Positions 48,799 through 56,780 of a stretch of 64,000 nt of DNA are shown piece by piece; position 1 is the first letter of the stretch, and each line of letters begins with the position of its first letter. The translations under genes were made by a program, and so were the position numbers. Under the pieces are notes generated by a model. That model was not told the DNA's origin. It worked only from the letters and a program-made list of their open reading frames with translations, and made no database searches. This stretch comes from Kitasatospora fiedleri. Its GTDB lineage: Bacteria; Actinomycetota; Actinomycetes; Streptomycetales; Streptomycetaceae. The stretch lies in contig NZ_OX419519.1 of NCBI RefSeq assembly GCF_948472415.1, positions 4,774,001 to 4,838,000 on the forward strand, read 5' to 3'.

Positions 48799-49641
48799 TC
48801 AGGCGGACCAGAACGCGGCCAGCGCCGCCGCCGTCTCGGCCGGTCGCTCCGCGTTCGGGGAGTGCCCCGCTCCGGCCACCGTCCGCCGCACCGCGCCCAG
48901 CCGCCGGGCCATCCGCGACTGCTCCTCGACCGGCCAGGCGTAGTCCCGCTCGCCGGACAGCACCAGCTTCGGCAGCGCCGCCGCCGCCAGCTCGTCCACC
49001 CGGTCCGGCGCCGCGACCAGGTGCGCCGCCGCCGCCCGCAGCGCCTGCGGGCGGTTCGCCAGCCAGCGGCGGTGCAGGAAGTCCGCGATCTCCGGGTCCA
49101 GCGGCGGCACCCGCTCGCCCTCCAGCTGCCGCATCACCTGCCAGATCGACTCCAGGTCCATCGAGTCCAGCGCCGTCAGCAGCAGCCCGGTCCGGGCCGC
49201 CTCCGCCGCGTCGATCGCCCCCGGCCCGGTCGACACCAGCGCCAACGAAGCCCACGGCAGCTCCTCCGGGGCCGCCAGCACCGCCTCCCGGACCACCTGG
49301 CCCCCGAACGAGTGCCCCAGCAGGTGCACCGGCCCCCGCACCCCCAGACCGGCCGTCACCGCCCGCACGTCCGCCCCCAGGGCCTGAACCGCGTACGCCG
49401 CCGGGTCGTCCGGGCCGCCGGACTCGTACTGGCCGCGCTGGTCCACCGCGACCGTCCGGAACCCCGCCTCCGCGAGCGGCTCCAGCAGCGCGATGAAGTC
49501 CTCCTTGCTGCCGGTGAACCCCGGCACCAGCACCGCCGTTCCCCGCACCGCCCCCGCCGGCTCGCCCCACAGCGCGGCCAACCCCGCCACCCGGACCGCC
49601 CGCACGCACGACGGCAACTTCAAGAACGGCGGCGTACTCAT
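48799..49641 (-). CDS. Alpha/beta-fold hydrolase
   Basis: A 280-aa hydrolase. The oxyanion segment is LVPGFTGSKEDF, the nucleophile elbow is GHSFGG (Ser about residue 123), a later Asp is in LVLSGERDYAWPVEEQ and the catalytic His is in GAGHSPNAERP. The substrate is unknown; esterase or haloperoxidase-like activity is possible. ATG 49641. Monocistronic; the DEAD-box terminator lies upstream at 49741-49783. Confidence 0.87.
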   Translation of the reverse strand: MSTPPFLKLPSCVRAVRVAGLAALWGEPAGAVRGTAVLVPGFTGSKEDFIALLEPLAEAGFRTVAVDQRGQYESGGPDDPAAYAVQALGADVRAVTAGLGVRGPVHLLGHSFGGQVVREAVLAAPEELPWASLALVSTGPGAIDAAEAARTGLLLTALDSMDLESIWQVMRQLEGERVPPLDPEIADFLHRRWLANRPQALRAAAAHLVAAPDRVDELAAAALPKLVLSGERDYAWPVEEQSRMARRLGAVRRTVAGAGHSPNAERPAETAAALAAFWSA

Positions 49642-49740
49642 CCGCTGCGGCCCCTCATCTCCGGCTCACCCGACACCGGGCTCAGCCTACGGCGGCGGGA
49701 CGGCGACGGGCGCGAGGGAAACCCACAGGGCGCGGGAACG

Positions 49741-49783
49741 CCGCAGGGGAGGGGCGACCTGTGCGGCCGGCCCTCCCCTGCGG
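49741..49783 (-). terminator. Terminator of the DEAD-box helicase gene
   Basis: A perfect 13-bp stem (49741-49753 with 49771-49783) and 17-nt loop, 21 bp after the helicase stop. Confidence 0.65.
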
Positions 49784-49804
49784 GGTGGTGCGGTTGCTTC
49801 CCGA

Positions 49805-52669
49805 CTACTTCTCGACGGCCTTACGGGTCCGGCGCGGGGCCGGGATCTCCTCGGCGGTGGTGGCCGTGGCCTTCTTGACGGCCCGCTTCCGGGGAGCCGG
49901 AGCCTCTTCGGCGGCGGGGACCGCCTCGACGGCGGCGACGGCCTTCTTCACGGTCCGCTTGCGCGGCGCCGGGGCGGCGGCCTCCTCGGCCGTGGCGGCC
50001 GTGGCCTTCTTGACGGCCCGCTTGCGCAGCGCCGGTGCCTCCTCGGCGGCGGGGGCCGCCTCGACGGCGGCAGCCGCCTTCTTGGTGGTGCGCTTGCGCG
50101 GCGCCGGGGCGTCCGTCTCCTCGGTGACGGCGGCGACGGCCTTCTTGGCGGCCCGCTTCCGGGGAGCCGGGGCTTCCTCGGCGGCGGGGGCCTCGACGGC
50201 GGCGGCAGCCGCCTTCTTGGTGACCCGCTTGCGCGGGGCCGGAGCCTCCTCGACGACGGCCGGGGCCTCGGTGGTGACCGGGGTCTCGGCGGTGGCCGGG
50301 GTGTCGACGGTGGTGGTGGCCTTGCGCACGGCCCGACGGCGCGCGGTCGGGGCGGCTGCCACCTCGGCGGCGGGCGCCTCGACGGCGGCCGGAGCCGCGA
50401 CCGGAGCCGCGGCAGGGGCCTGGGGCTCGATGGTGGTGGTCGCCTTGCGCACGGCCCGGCGACGCGGGGCCGGGGCGGCTGCCACCTCGGCGGCCGGGGC
50501 CTCGGTGGTGACCGGGGTCTCGGCGGTGGCCGGGGTGTCGACGGTGGTGGTGGCCTTGCGCACGGCCCGACGGCGCGCGGTCGGGGCGGCTGCCACCTCG
50601 GCGGCGGGCGCCTCGACGGCGGCCGGGGCCGCGACCGGAGCAGCGACGGCGGCCGGGGCCGCCACCGGGGTCTCGGCGGGGGCCCGCTTGGCGGTCCGCT
50701 TGCGCGCGGCCGGGGCGGTGGCCGACTCCTCGGGGGAGCTCACCAGGGAGGTGATCGGCTTGCGGACGGCCCGCTGCTGCGGCTTCCGGGAGCGGATCAC
50801 GGGCTCGGCGGCGACCGGCGCCTCGACGGCGGCGGGTGCCTCCGCGGTGGCGGGCGCCGCGGCGACGACGGTGGTCTCGCCCACCGGCTCCGCCCGGTGG
50901 GTGCGCTTGCGCGGCGTGCGGGCGGGCGCCTCGACGGCGGCGGCCTCGACGGCCGGGGCCACCGGAGCGGCCACGGCCTCGGCGGTCTCCACCGCCACCT
51001 CCGCCGCTGCCGCCACGGTCTCCGCGGACGCGGGCGCGGACGTGCCGCCCCGGCGGTTGCGGTTGCGGCGGCGCGAGCCGCGGCCCTCCGCCGGGACGGC
51101 CGCGGGGCCGGTGCCGGTGGCGGCGGGCTGCTGCTGCTCGACGGCCTGGGTCTCGGGGGCCACGGTGCCGACGGCGTCGACCGCGCCGCTGCCACCACGG
51201 GTGCGGCGGCGCTCGCGGGAGCGGCGGGACGGCCGCTCGGCGGGAGCCGGGGTCTCGGGGGCGGCGCTCCGCCCACCGCGGACGTCCCGGCCCTCCCGAC
51301 TGTCCCGAGCGTCCCGGCCGTCCTTGGCGTCCCGCCCGCCGCGACCGCGCTGGCCGCGTCCGCCGGTCTCGCCGAGGTCCTCGACCTCCTCGGCGGCCAG
51401 GCCGGCCCGGGTGCGCTCGGAGCGCGGCAGGACGCCCTTGGTGCCGGGGGCGATGCGCAGCAGCTCGTACAGGTGCGGCGAGCTGGAGTAGGTCTCCTCC
51501 GGGTCGTTGAACGGCAGGTCCAGCGCCTTGTTGATGAGCTGCCAGCGCGGGATGTCGTCCCAGTCGACCAGGGTGACGGCGGTGCCCGAGGCGCCGGCCC
51601 GGCCGGTGCGGCCGATCCGGTGCAGGTAGGTCTTCTCGTCGTCGGTGCACTGGTAGTTGATGACGTGCGTGACGCCCTCGACGTCGATGCCGCGGGCGGC
51701 GACGTCGGTGCAGACCAGGACGTCGACCTTGCCGTTGCGGAAGGCGCGCAGCGCCTGCTCGCGGGCGCCCTGGCCGAGGTCGCCGTGCACCGCGCCGGCC
51801 GCGAAGCCGCGCTTGGTGAGCTGCTCGGCGACGTCGGCGGCCGTGCGCTTGGTGCGGCAGAAGATCATCGCCAGGCCGCGGCCGTCGGCCTGGAGGATTC
51901 GGGAGACCATCTCGACCTTGTCGAGCGAGTGCGCACGGAAGATGTGCTGCTCGATGTTGGCGACGGTGGTGCCGGTGTCGTCCGGCGCGGCGGCCCGGAT
52001 GTGGGTGGGCTGGCTCATGTACCGGCGGGCCAGCGAGATGACCTGGCCGGGCATGGTGGCCGAGAAGAGCAGGGTCTGCCGCTTGGCGGGCAGCATGGTG
52101 ATGATCTTCTCGACGTCCGGCAGGAAGCCGAGGTCGAGCATCTCGTCGGCCTCGTCCAGGACCAGCGCGCGGACCTTGGACAGGTCGAGCTTGCGCTGCC
52201 CGGCCAGGTCGAGCAGGCGGCCGGGGGTGCCGACCACGATGTCGACGCCCTTCTTCAGGGCCTCGACCTGCGGCTCGTACGCGCGGCCGCCGTAGACGGC
52301 CAGGACGCGGACGTCGCGGACCTTGCCGGCGGTCTGGAGGTCGTTGGTGACCTGGGTGCACAGCTCGCGGGTGGGCACCACGATGAGCGCCTGCGGGCCG
52401 TCGGAGAGCTGCTCGGCGGTGGCCCGGCCGGCGGCGACGTCGGCCTTGACCACGACCCGCTCGATCAGCGGGAGGCCGAAGCCGAGTGTCTTGCCGGTGC
52501 CGGTCTTGGCCTGGCCGATGACGTCGTGGCCGCTCAGCGCGACCGGCAGGGTCATCTCCTGGATCGGGAAGGGGTGGACGATGCCGACGGCCTCCAGGGC
52601 CTCGACGGTCTCCGGGAGGATGCCGAGGTCCCGGAAGGTCTGCTTGACGGGTTCAGTGGTGGTGGACAG
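49805..52669 (-). CDS. DEAD-box ATP-dependent RNA helicase with long Lys/Ala-rich tail
   Basis: About 954 aa if translation starts at CTG 52669. The Q motif HPFPIQE requires a start upstream of the ATG at 52555, no ATG/GTG/TTG is in frame there, and GGAAGAGG lies 7-8 nt before the CTG. Helicase motifs: AKTGTGKT (I), VPTRELC (Ia), TPGRLLDL (Ib), VLDEADEML (II), LFSATMP (III), IFCRTKRTAADV (IV), TDVAARGIDV (V) and HRIGRTGRAG (VI). The last about 480 residues are repetitive, rich in Ala, Lys, Arg and Pro, with many APRKRAVKKA-like units resembling histone H1. Relative of mycobacterial RhlE (Rv3211); likely acts in RNA decay or ribosome assembly. Confidence 0.9.
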   Translation of the reverse strand: MSTTTEPVKQTFRDLGILPETVEALEAVGIVHPFPIQEMTLPVALSGHDVIGQAKTGTGKTLGFGLPLIERVVVKADVAAGRATAEQLSDGPQALIVVPTRELCTQVTNDLQTAGKVRDVRVLAVYGGRAYEPQVEALKKGVDIVVGTPGRLLDLAGQRKLDLSKVRALVLDEADEMLDLGFLPDVEKIITMLPAKRQTLLFSATMPGQVISLARRYMSQPTHIRAAAPDDTGTTVANIEQHIFRAHSLDKVEMVSRILQADGRGLAMIFCRTKRTAADVAEQLTKRGFAAGAVHGDLGQGAREQALRAFRNGKVDVLVCTDVAARGIDVEGVTHVINYQCTDDEKTYLHRIGRTGRAGASGTAVTLVDWDDIPRWQLINKALDLPFNDPEETYSSSPHLYELLRIAPGTKGVLPRSERTRAGLAAEEVEDLGETGGRGQRGRGGRDAKDGRDARDSREGRDVRGGRSAAPETPAPAERPSRRSRERRRTRGGSGAVDAVGTVAPETQAVEQQQPAATGTGPAAVPAEGRGSRRRNRNRRGGTSAPASAETVAAAAEVAVETAEAVAAPVAPAVEAAAVEAPARTPRKRTHRAEPVGETTVVAAAPATAEAPAAVEAPVAAEPVIRSRKPQQRAVRKPITSLVSSPEESATAPAARKRTAKRAPAETPVAAPAAVAAPVAAPAAVEAPAAEVAAAPTARRRAVRKATTTVDTPATAETPVTTEAPAAEVAAAPAPRRRAVRKATTTIEPQAPAAAPVAAPAAVEAPAAEVAAAPTARRRAVRKATTTVDTPATAETPVTTEAPAVVEEAPAPRKRVTKKAAAAAVEAPAAEEAPAPRKRAAKKAVAAVTEETDAPAPRKRTTKKAAAAVEAAPAAEEAPALRKRAVKKATAATAEEAAAPAPRKRTVKKAVAAVEAVPAAEEAPAPRKRAVKKATATTAEEIPAPRRTRKAVEK
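50257..50626 (-). repeat. 136-bp exact direct repeat inside the helicase tail
   Basis: Bases 50257-50392 and 50491-50626 are identical by reading, offset 234 bp (78 codons, so in frame). They encode two copies of an Ala/Thr/Val-rich block with RRAVRKATTTVDTPATAE. Suggests recent in-frame duplication of tail modules. Confidence 0.85.
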
Positions 52670-53116
52670 GGTGCTGCCTCTTCCGTGTGGAGGGCCGAGT
52701 TCGACGCGTCCTGCCGTGCCCGGGCAGCCCCGTGCGGGGCGTGACGGGCGGGCGGCGCGGGGAGGGCGTCCCGGTGACGGGTCGTGCGGCGCGCTGTCGG
52801 CGCGATCCGCGGTGGCCCTCGCTCGGCCTGATGCGGTGCCTGGGCCCGAGGCTCGGGCCAGGTCGGAGCCGATCGGGTCTCCGACCGGGCATCCGCGTAC
52901 GTGAGCGCCGGGTGCTGCACCGGGCGGCGGGACGCCGCCGGGCGCGACTGGGAGCGGCCTGCCGTTGGACGGACGGACCGCGCCGGTTCACACCTGGCCT
53001 CACCACCTACCATACAGTCAAGCGACGACTCGAACACGTGACGGCGGCTACTCCGACCGGCCGCGCCCGAGTGGCGGGGCGCCCGGCGGGCGGATTCGGC
53101 GGGCGGGCGGGAGCAC
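52670..53116. other. Intergenic region between divergent helicase and ferritin-like genes
   Basis: About 450 bp. It should contain the helicase promoter and, in cold-inducible helicases, a long leader; no structure was conclusive. ORFs called here overlap and lack ribosome binding sites. Confidence 0.35.
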
Positions 53117-53122
53117 TAAGGT
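53117..53122 (+). promoter_or_regulatory. -10 box for leaderless ferritin-like gene
   Basis: TAAGGT ends 7 nt before the ATG at 53130; no ribosome binding site between. Confidence 0.45.
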
Positions 53123-53129
53123 CGTCGGC

Positions 53130-53855
53130 ATGGAGACTCAGGAACCCGGTGCGGGCCCCACCGACTCGATCGGGCCCTGGGCGGCCCGGGCCGCCGACCC
53201 GCAGTACCGGGCGGCCGTGCTGGACCTGCTCGGCGCCCTCGCGTACGGCGAGCTGAGCGCCTTCGAGCGGCTGGCCGAGGACGCCAAGTTCGCGCCCGGC
53301 ATCACCGAGAAGGCCGCGCTGGCCCGGATGGCCTCCGCCGAGTACCAGCACTTCCAGCTGCTGCACGACCGGCTGGCCGAGGTCGGCGCCGACCCGGTCG
53401 CGGTGATGGAGCCGTTCGTCGAGCCGCTGGAGAACTTCCACCGGATGACCGCCCCGTCCGACTGGCTGGAGGGCCTGGTCAAGGCGTACGTCGGCGACGC
53501 GATCGCCACCGACTTCTACCGCGAGGTGGCCGTCCGGCTCGACGACGACACCCGGGACCTGGTGCTGCGGGTGATGTCCGACACCGGGCACGCCGAGTTC
53601 GCGGTCGAGCGGGTGCGGCAGGCGATCGCCGAGGACCGGCGGGTCGGCGGGCGGCTGGCGCTGTGGGGGCGGCGGCTGATGGGCGAGGCGCTCAGCCAGG
53701 CGCAGCGGGTGGTCGCCGAGCGCGACGCGCTGTCCAACCTGCTGGTCGGCGGGGCCGAGGTGCGCGGCTTCGACCTGGTCGAGGTCGGCAAGATGTTCAA
53801 CCGGATCACCGAGACCCACACCAAGCGGATGGCGGCGCTGGGCCTGGCCTCCTGA
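53130..53855 (+). CDS. Ferritin-like (MiaE-related) protein
   Basis: A 241-aa all-helical protein resembling the ferritin-like tRNA-hydroxylase fold. Putative metal ligands are the Glu residues in ALAYGELSAFERLAEDA, the ASAEYQHFQLLHDRL helix, and the later helices VGDAIATDFYREVA and SDTGHAEFAVERV (ExxH-like arrangement). The actinobacterial orthologue sits beside the DEAD-box gene in mycobacteria (Rv3210c/Rv3211), as here. Enzymatic function is unproven. The ATG is 7 nt after TAAGGT (leaderless). Confidence 0.82.
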   Translation: METQEPGAGPTDSIGPWAARAADPQYRAAVLDLLGALAYGELSAFERLAEDAKFAPGITEKAALARMASAEYQHFQLLHDRLAEVGADPVAVMEPFVEPLENFHRMTAPSDWLEGLVKAYVGDAIATDFYREVAVRLDDDTRDLVLRVMSDTGHAEFAVERVRQAIAEDRRVGGRLALWGRRLMGEALSQAQRVVAERDALSNLLVGGAEVRGFDLVEVGKMFNRITETHTKRMAALGLAS

Positions 53856-53876
53856 GCGGACGGCGCCCCCGGCCGC

Positions 53877-54149
53877 TCAGCCGTGCCGGTGCCGGCCGCC
53901 GCGGGGCAGCAGGTCCGGCCGGGCCGGCAGCGACACCAGCAGCACCGCGGCCACGGCGGAGAGCAGCAGCTGCACCGGCGGCAGCTGCCCGTCCATCACG
54001 TAGCCGCTGATCCGGCCGGCCAGCAGCGCGGCCACCAGCGCGGTGCCGACGGGCAGCGCGCGGGGGCCCGGGAACAGCTCGGGCCGGACCACGAGGGCGC
54101 CGAAGCCCACGGCCAGTCCGATCAGCGCGAACGCGGTCGTCTCCCACAC
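53877..54149 (-). CDS. Small membrane protein
   Basis: A 90-aa protein with about three membrane helices (residues 6-22, 30-50 and 60-78) and a basic His/Arg C-terminus. GTG 54149 has GGGAGG at 6 nt. The neighbours (ferritin-like gene and DUF3107 gene) match the mycobacterial Rv3209 interval, but similarity was not tested. Function unknown. Confidence 0.6.
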   Translation of the reverse strand: MWETTAFALIGLAVGFGALVVRPELFPGPRALPVGTALVAALLAGRISGYVMDGQLPPVQLLLSAVAAVLLVSLPARPDLLPRGGRHRHG

Positions 54150-54220
54150 GGCTGCCTCCCGGGGCGTTCGATGCTGCGGCAGCACTCCGCCTACCCGCCC
54201 CCGCCCGCCGGTACGCACAG

Positions 54221-54260
54221 CACGGCGCCCCGTCCCCCGGGCGGGGGACGGGGCGCCGTG
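54221..54260 (-). terminator. Terminator of the DUF3107 gene
   Basis: A perfect 18-bp stem (54221-54238 with 54243-54260) and 4-nt GGGC loop, 8 bp after the DUF3107 stop. Confidence 0.85.
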
Positions 54261-54268
54261 ACGCGGGC

Positions 54269-54496
54269 TCAGAGCGTGCCGAAACCGACCTTGCGGACGG
54301 ACGGCTCGCCGATCTCGACGTACGCGAGCCGCTCGGAGGGCACCAGCACCCGGCGGCCGCGCTCGTCGAGCAGGGTGAACAGCTTGCTGGTGCCGTCCAG
54401 GGCCTTGGCGACCGCGTCCGCGACCTCTTCGGCAGATTGCGCGCTCTCCAGGACGATCTCCCGGTTCGCGTTCTGCACCCCGATCTTGACCTCCAC
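54269..54496 (-). CDS. DUF3107 protein
   Basis: A 75-aa conserved actinobacterial protein (relative of mycobacterial TB9.4, Rv3208A): MEVKIGVQNANREIVLESAQSAEEVADAV, then FTLLDERGRRVLVPSERLAYVEIGEPSVRKVGFG. Predicted beta-rich ATP-dependent-binding or ribosome-associated roles are speculative. GGAGGGA lies upstream of the ATG. It precedes a strong terminator and follows the TetR gene on the same strand. Confidence 0.92.
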   Translation of the reverse strand: MEVKIGVQNANREIVLESAQSAEEVADAVAKALDGTSKLFTLLDERGRRVLVPSERLAYVEIGEPSVRKVGFGTL

Positions 54497-54636
54497 GGCT
54501 TCCGTCCCTCCGGTAGCTGGCCGCGCGCCCCCGACCGCGGTTCGCGGTGGGCGCGCCCTACGGGCATCACCTTAAGGCAGCGACCCGGCCGGGGGGCGAA
54601 GGTCGGGGGCCGGTCCGCTCAGGGCCGAATCCGCGG

Positions 54637-55305
54637 TCAGTCGGACTGCTCGGCCGAACCGTCCGGGGAACCCTCCTGGGCGGGGTGCATCGGGAAGCCC
54701 TTCAGGCCGCGCCAGGCCAGGCTGGCGACCAGCCGGACGGCCTCCTCGCGCGGGATCTCGCCGTCCTGGGTGAGCCAGTACCGGGCGGTGATCTGGGCCA
54801 GGCCGCAGACGCCGACCGCGAGCAGCTTGGCCTCGGCCTCGGGCAGGTCGGTGTCCTCGGCGATCACCTTGGAGACCAGGGTCGCGCTCAGGTCGGTGGC
54901 CCGGTCGACCCGCTCGCGCACCGCCGGGTCGTTGGTCAGGTCCGACTCGAAGACCAGCCGGAACGCGCCGGACTCGCTGGAGACGTAGTGGAAGTACGCC
55001 TCCATGGTGGCGGCGACCCGCTGCTTGTTGTCGTTGGTCGCCTCCAGGGCGGCCCGGGTGCCGTCGACCAGCGCGTCGCAGTGCTTGTCGAGCAGCGCGA
55101 GGTAGAGCTCCAGCTTGCCCGGGAAGTGCTGGTAGAGCACCGGCTTGCTGACGCCGGCCCGCTCGGCGATGTCGTCCATGGCGGCGGCGTGGTAGCCCTG
55201 GGCGACGAACACCTCCTGGGCGGCTCCGAGCAGTTGTTCACGGCGGGCGCTTCGCGGCAGGCGGGCACCGCGCGGGCGCTCCTGCGCCTCTTGGATGGCC
55301 GTCAC
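54637..55305 (-). CDS. TetR-family transcriptional regulator
   Basis: A 222-aa repressor-type protein. The N-terminal HTH has RREQLLGAAQEVFVAQGYHAAAMDDIAERAGVSKPVLYQHFPGKLELYLALL (about residues 22-75). The all-helical ligand-binding domain includes DNKQRVAATMEAYFHYVSSESGAFRLVFESD. It is the orthologue, by context, of mycobacterial Rv3208. It is divergent from the hydrolase at 55545. GTG 55305 is preferred to 55317 because of GAGGAGC spacing. Confidence 0.93.
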   Translation of the reverse strand: MTAIQEAQERPRGARLPRSARREQLLGAAQEVFVAQGYHAAAMDDIAERAGVSKPVLYQHFPGKLELYLALLDKHCDALVDGTRAALEATNDNKQRVAATMEAYFHYVSSESGAFRLVFESDLTNDPAVRERVDRATDLSATLVSKVIAEDTDLPEAEAKLLAVGVCGLAQITARYWLTQDGEIPREEAVRLVASLAWRGLKGFPMHPAQEGSPDGSAEQSD

Positions 55306-55358
55306 GGCGCTCCTCACTTCTCACTTCACGGTCCGCGGTGGGACTGGACAGGTGATTG

Positions 55359-55364
55359 ATTCTA
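55359..55364 (-). promoter_or_regulatory. -10 box upstream of the tetR gene
   Basis: TAGAAT on the minus strand, about 54 bp before the GTG at 55305; no matching -35. It lies in a relatively AT-rich patch (ATTGATTCTACTTTTCGG) that could also hold the TetR operator. Confidence 0.35.
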
Positions 55365-55530
55365 CTTTTCGGTAACCCTCGCGTGCGCGGGTGAAGCCGA
55401 GTAAAGCGCACAACCGCCCTTGTCGGGAGCCCACAATACGACCCGGACCTGGACTGTCCACAGGTCGAGACGGGCTCGTGACGGGGGCAGTACGGCCCCG
55501 TGACCGGCCGTGGTGACCGGTCTCCGTCAC

Positions 55531-55536
55531 TACCAT
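55531..55536 (+). promoter_or_regulatory. -10 box for near-leaderless hydrolase gene
   Basis: TACCAT ends 8 nt before the ATG at 55545. Confidence 0.35.
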
Positions 55537-55544
55537 CGTGCTCC

Positions 55545-56462
55545 ATGAGCGCCTCCCAGCACCCCCTCGCCGCCCTGGAGCCGCACCGCACCGTCCAGGT
55601 GCCCGGAGCGGAGCTGGCCGTCAGCCGCCACTGCGAACCCCGGGAGGGCCTGCCGCCCGCCCTGTTCGTGCACGGGCTCGGCGGCTCCGCCGACAACTGG
55701 CTCGAACTCCTCGACCAACTCGCCGACGACGTCGACGGCGAGGCCGTGGACCTGCCCGGCTTCGGCCACTCCGCCCCGCCGCTGGACGGCAACCTGACCC
55801 TCTCCGGGCACGTCCGGGCGGTCATCGGGTACCTGGAGGAGACCGGGCGCGGGCCGGTCCACCTGCTCGGCAACTCGCTCGGCGGCGCGGTCGCCGTCCG
55901 GCTCGCCGCGCTCCGGCCCGACCTGGTGCGCAGCCTCACCCTGATCTCCCCGGCGCTGCCCGAGCTGCCCCCGCAGCGCACCGCCTGGTCCACCGGCCTG
56001 CTGGCGCTGCCCGGCGTCGCCGAGCTGATCCGCCGCCGCAGCCGCGGCGCCGACCCGGAGAGCGCCACCGCCGACCTGCTGCGCCTGGTCTACGGCGACC
56101 CGGCCGGCATCCCCGCCCACCGCCGGGCCCGGGCGGTCGACGAGTACCGCCGCCGCGCCGAGCTCCCGTACTCCCTGGGCGCGCTGACCGGGTCCGCGCG
56201 CGGCATCGTCAGCGCCTACACCGAGCGCGGCGGCCAGGCGCTGTGGCGGCAGGCCGAGCAGGTCACCGCGCCGGTCCTGCTGGTCTACGGGCTCAAGGAC
56301 AAGCTGGTCTCCTACCGCTCCGCCCGGCGGGCCTGCGCCGCGTTCCGGGACGCCCGGCTGCTGGTGCTGCCCGACTCCGGGCACGTCGCGATGCTGGAGC
56401 ACCCCGAGCCGGTCGCCCGCGCGGTGCGGGAGCTGCTCGCGGAGGCCGACGGGCGCGGCTGA
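55545..56462 (+). CDS. Alpha/beta-fold hydrolase
   Basis: A 305-aa hydrolase. HGLGGSADNWLELL is the oxyanion region, LLGNSLGGAVAVRLA the nucleophile elbow (GNSLGG in place of GHSxGG), YGLKDKLVSY the acid region and LPDSGHVAMLEHPE the catalytic His. It is divergently arranged with the tetR gene and may be its target; mycobacterial Rv3207c at this position is a different protein. The substrate is unknown. Confidence 0.88.
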   Translation: MSASQHPLAALEPHRTVQVPGAELAVSRHCEPREGLPPALFVHGLGGSADNWLELLDQLADDVDGEAVDLPGFGHSAPPLDGNLTLSGHVRAVIGYLEETGRGPVHLLGNSLGGAVAVRLAALRPDLVRSLTLISPALPELPPQRTAWSTGLLALPGVAELIRRRSRGADPESATADLLRLVYGDPAGIPAHRRARAVDEYRRRAELPYSLGALTGSARGIVSAYTERGGQALWRQAEQVTAPVLLVYGLKDKLVSYRSARRACAAFRDARLLVLPDSGHVAMLEHPEPVARAVRELLAEADGRG

Positions 56463-56780
56463 GCGCCGACCGGCGGGGCCGGGCCCGGCGCACGCGGGGC
56501 GCACCGGGCGCGCGGAACGCGGCGGAAGGCCGAAAACGGAACGGGGACGCGCGAGGTCACGGGCGTTCACTCGATGGTGTGGCAAGCCGGGCCGGGCCCC
56601 TAGGGGGCTCGGCCCGGCGCTCTACCGTCGTGTTGTCGGACCGAACAGGTGTGGGGGGCGAGACGGCGAGGGCGGCGGCCGCGGGGAGCGGACACCGGCC
56701 GGACGGCCGTCGAGCACGGACGCACTCCCCTGTGTCGTAGGGCCGTGAACCCAGTCGAAACGCTCTGCTCTGGAGGCGTC
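56463..56780. other. Intergenic region with a terminator
   Basis: About 320 bp between the hydrolase and the glycosyltransferase genes. Besides the hairpin at 56586-56618, a TACCGT at about 56622-56627 could be a -10 for the glycosyltransferase operon. Confidence 0.4.
56586..56618 (+). terminator. Terminator after the hydrolase gene
   Basis: A 15-bp stem (56586-56600 with 56604-56618, one G-U pair) with a TAG loop, 123 bp after the hydrolase stop. Confidence 0.65.

Noticed and set aside
49493..52744. 1083-aa plus-strand ORF rich in Gly/Leu/Asp
   Set aside because: Antisense of the DEAD-box helicase and its repetitive tail.
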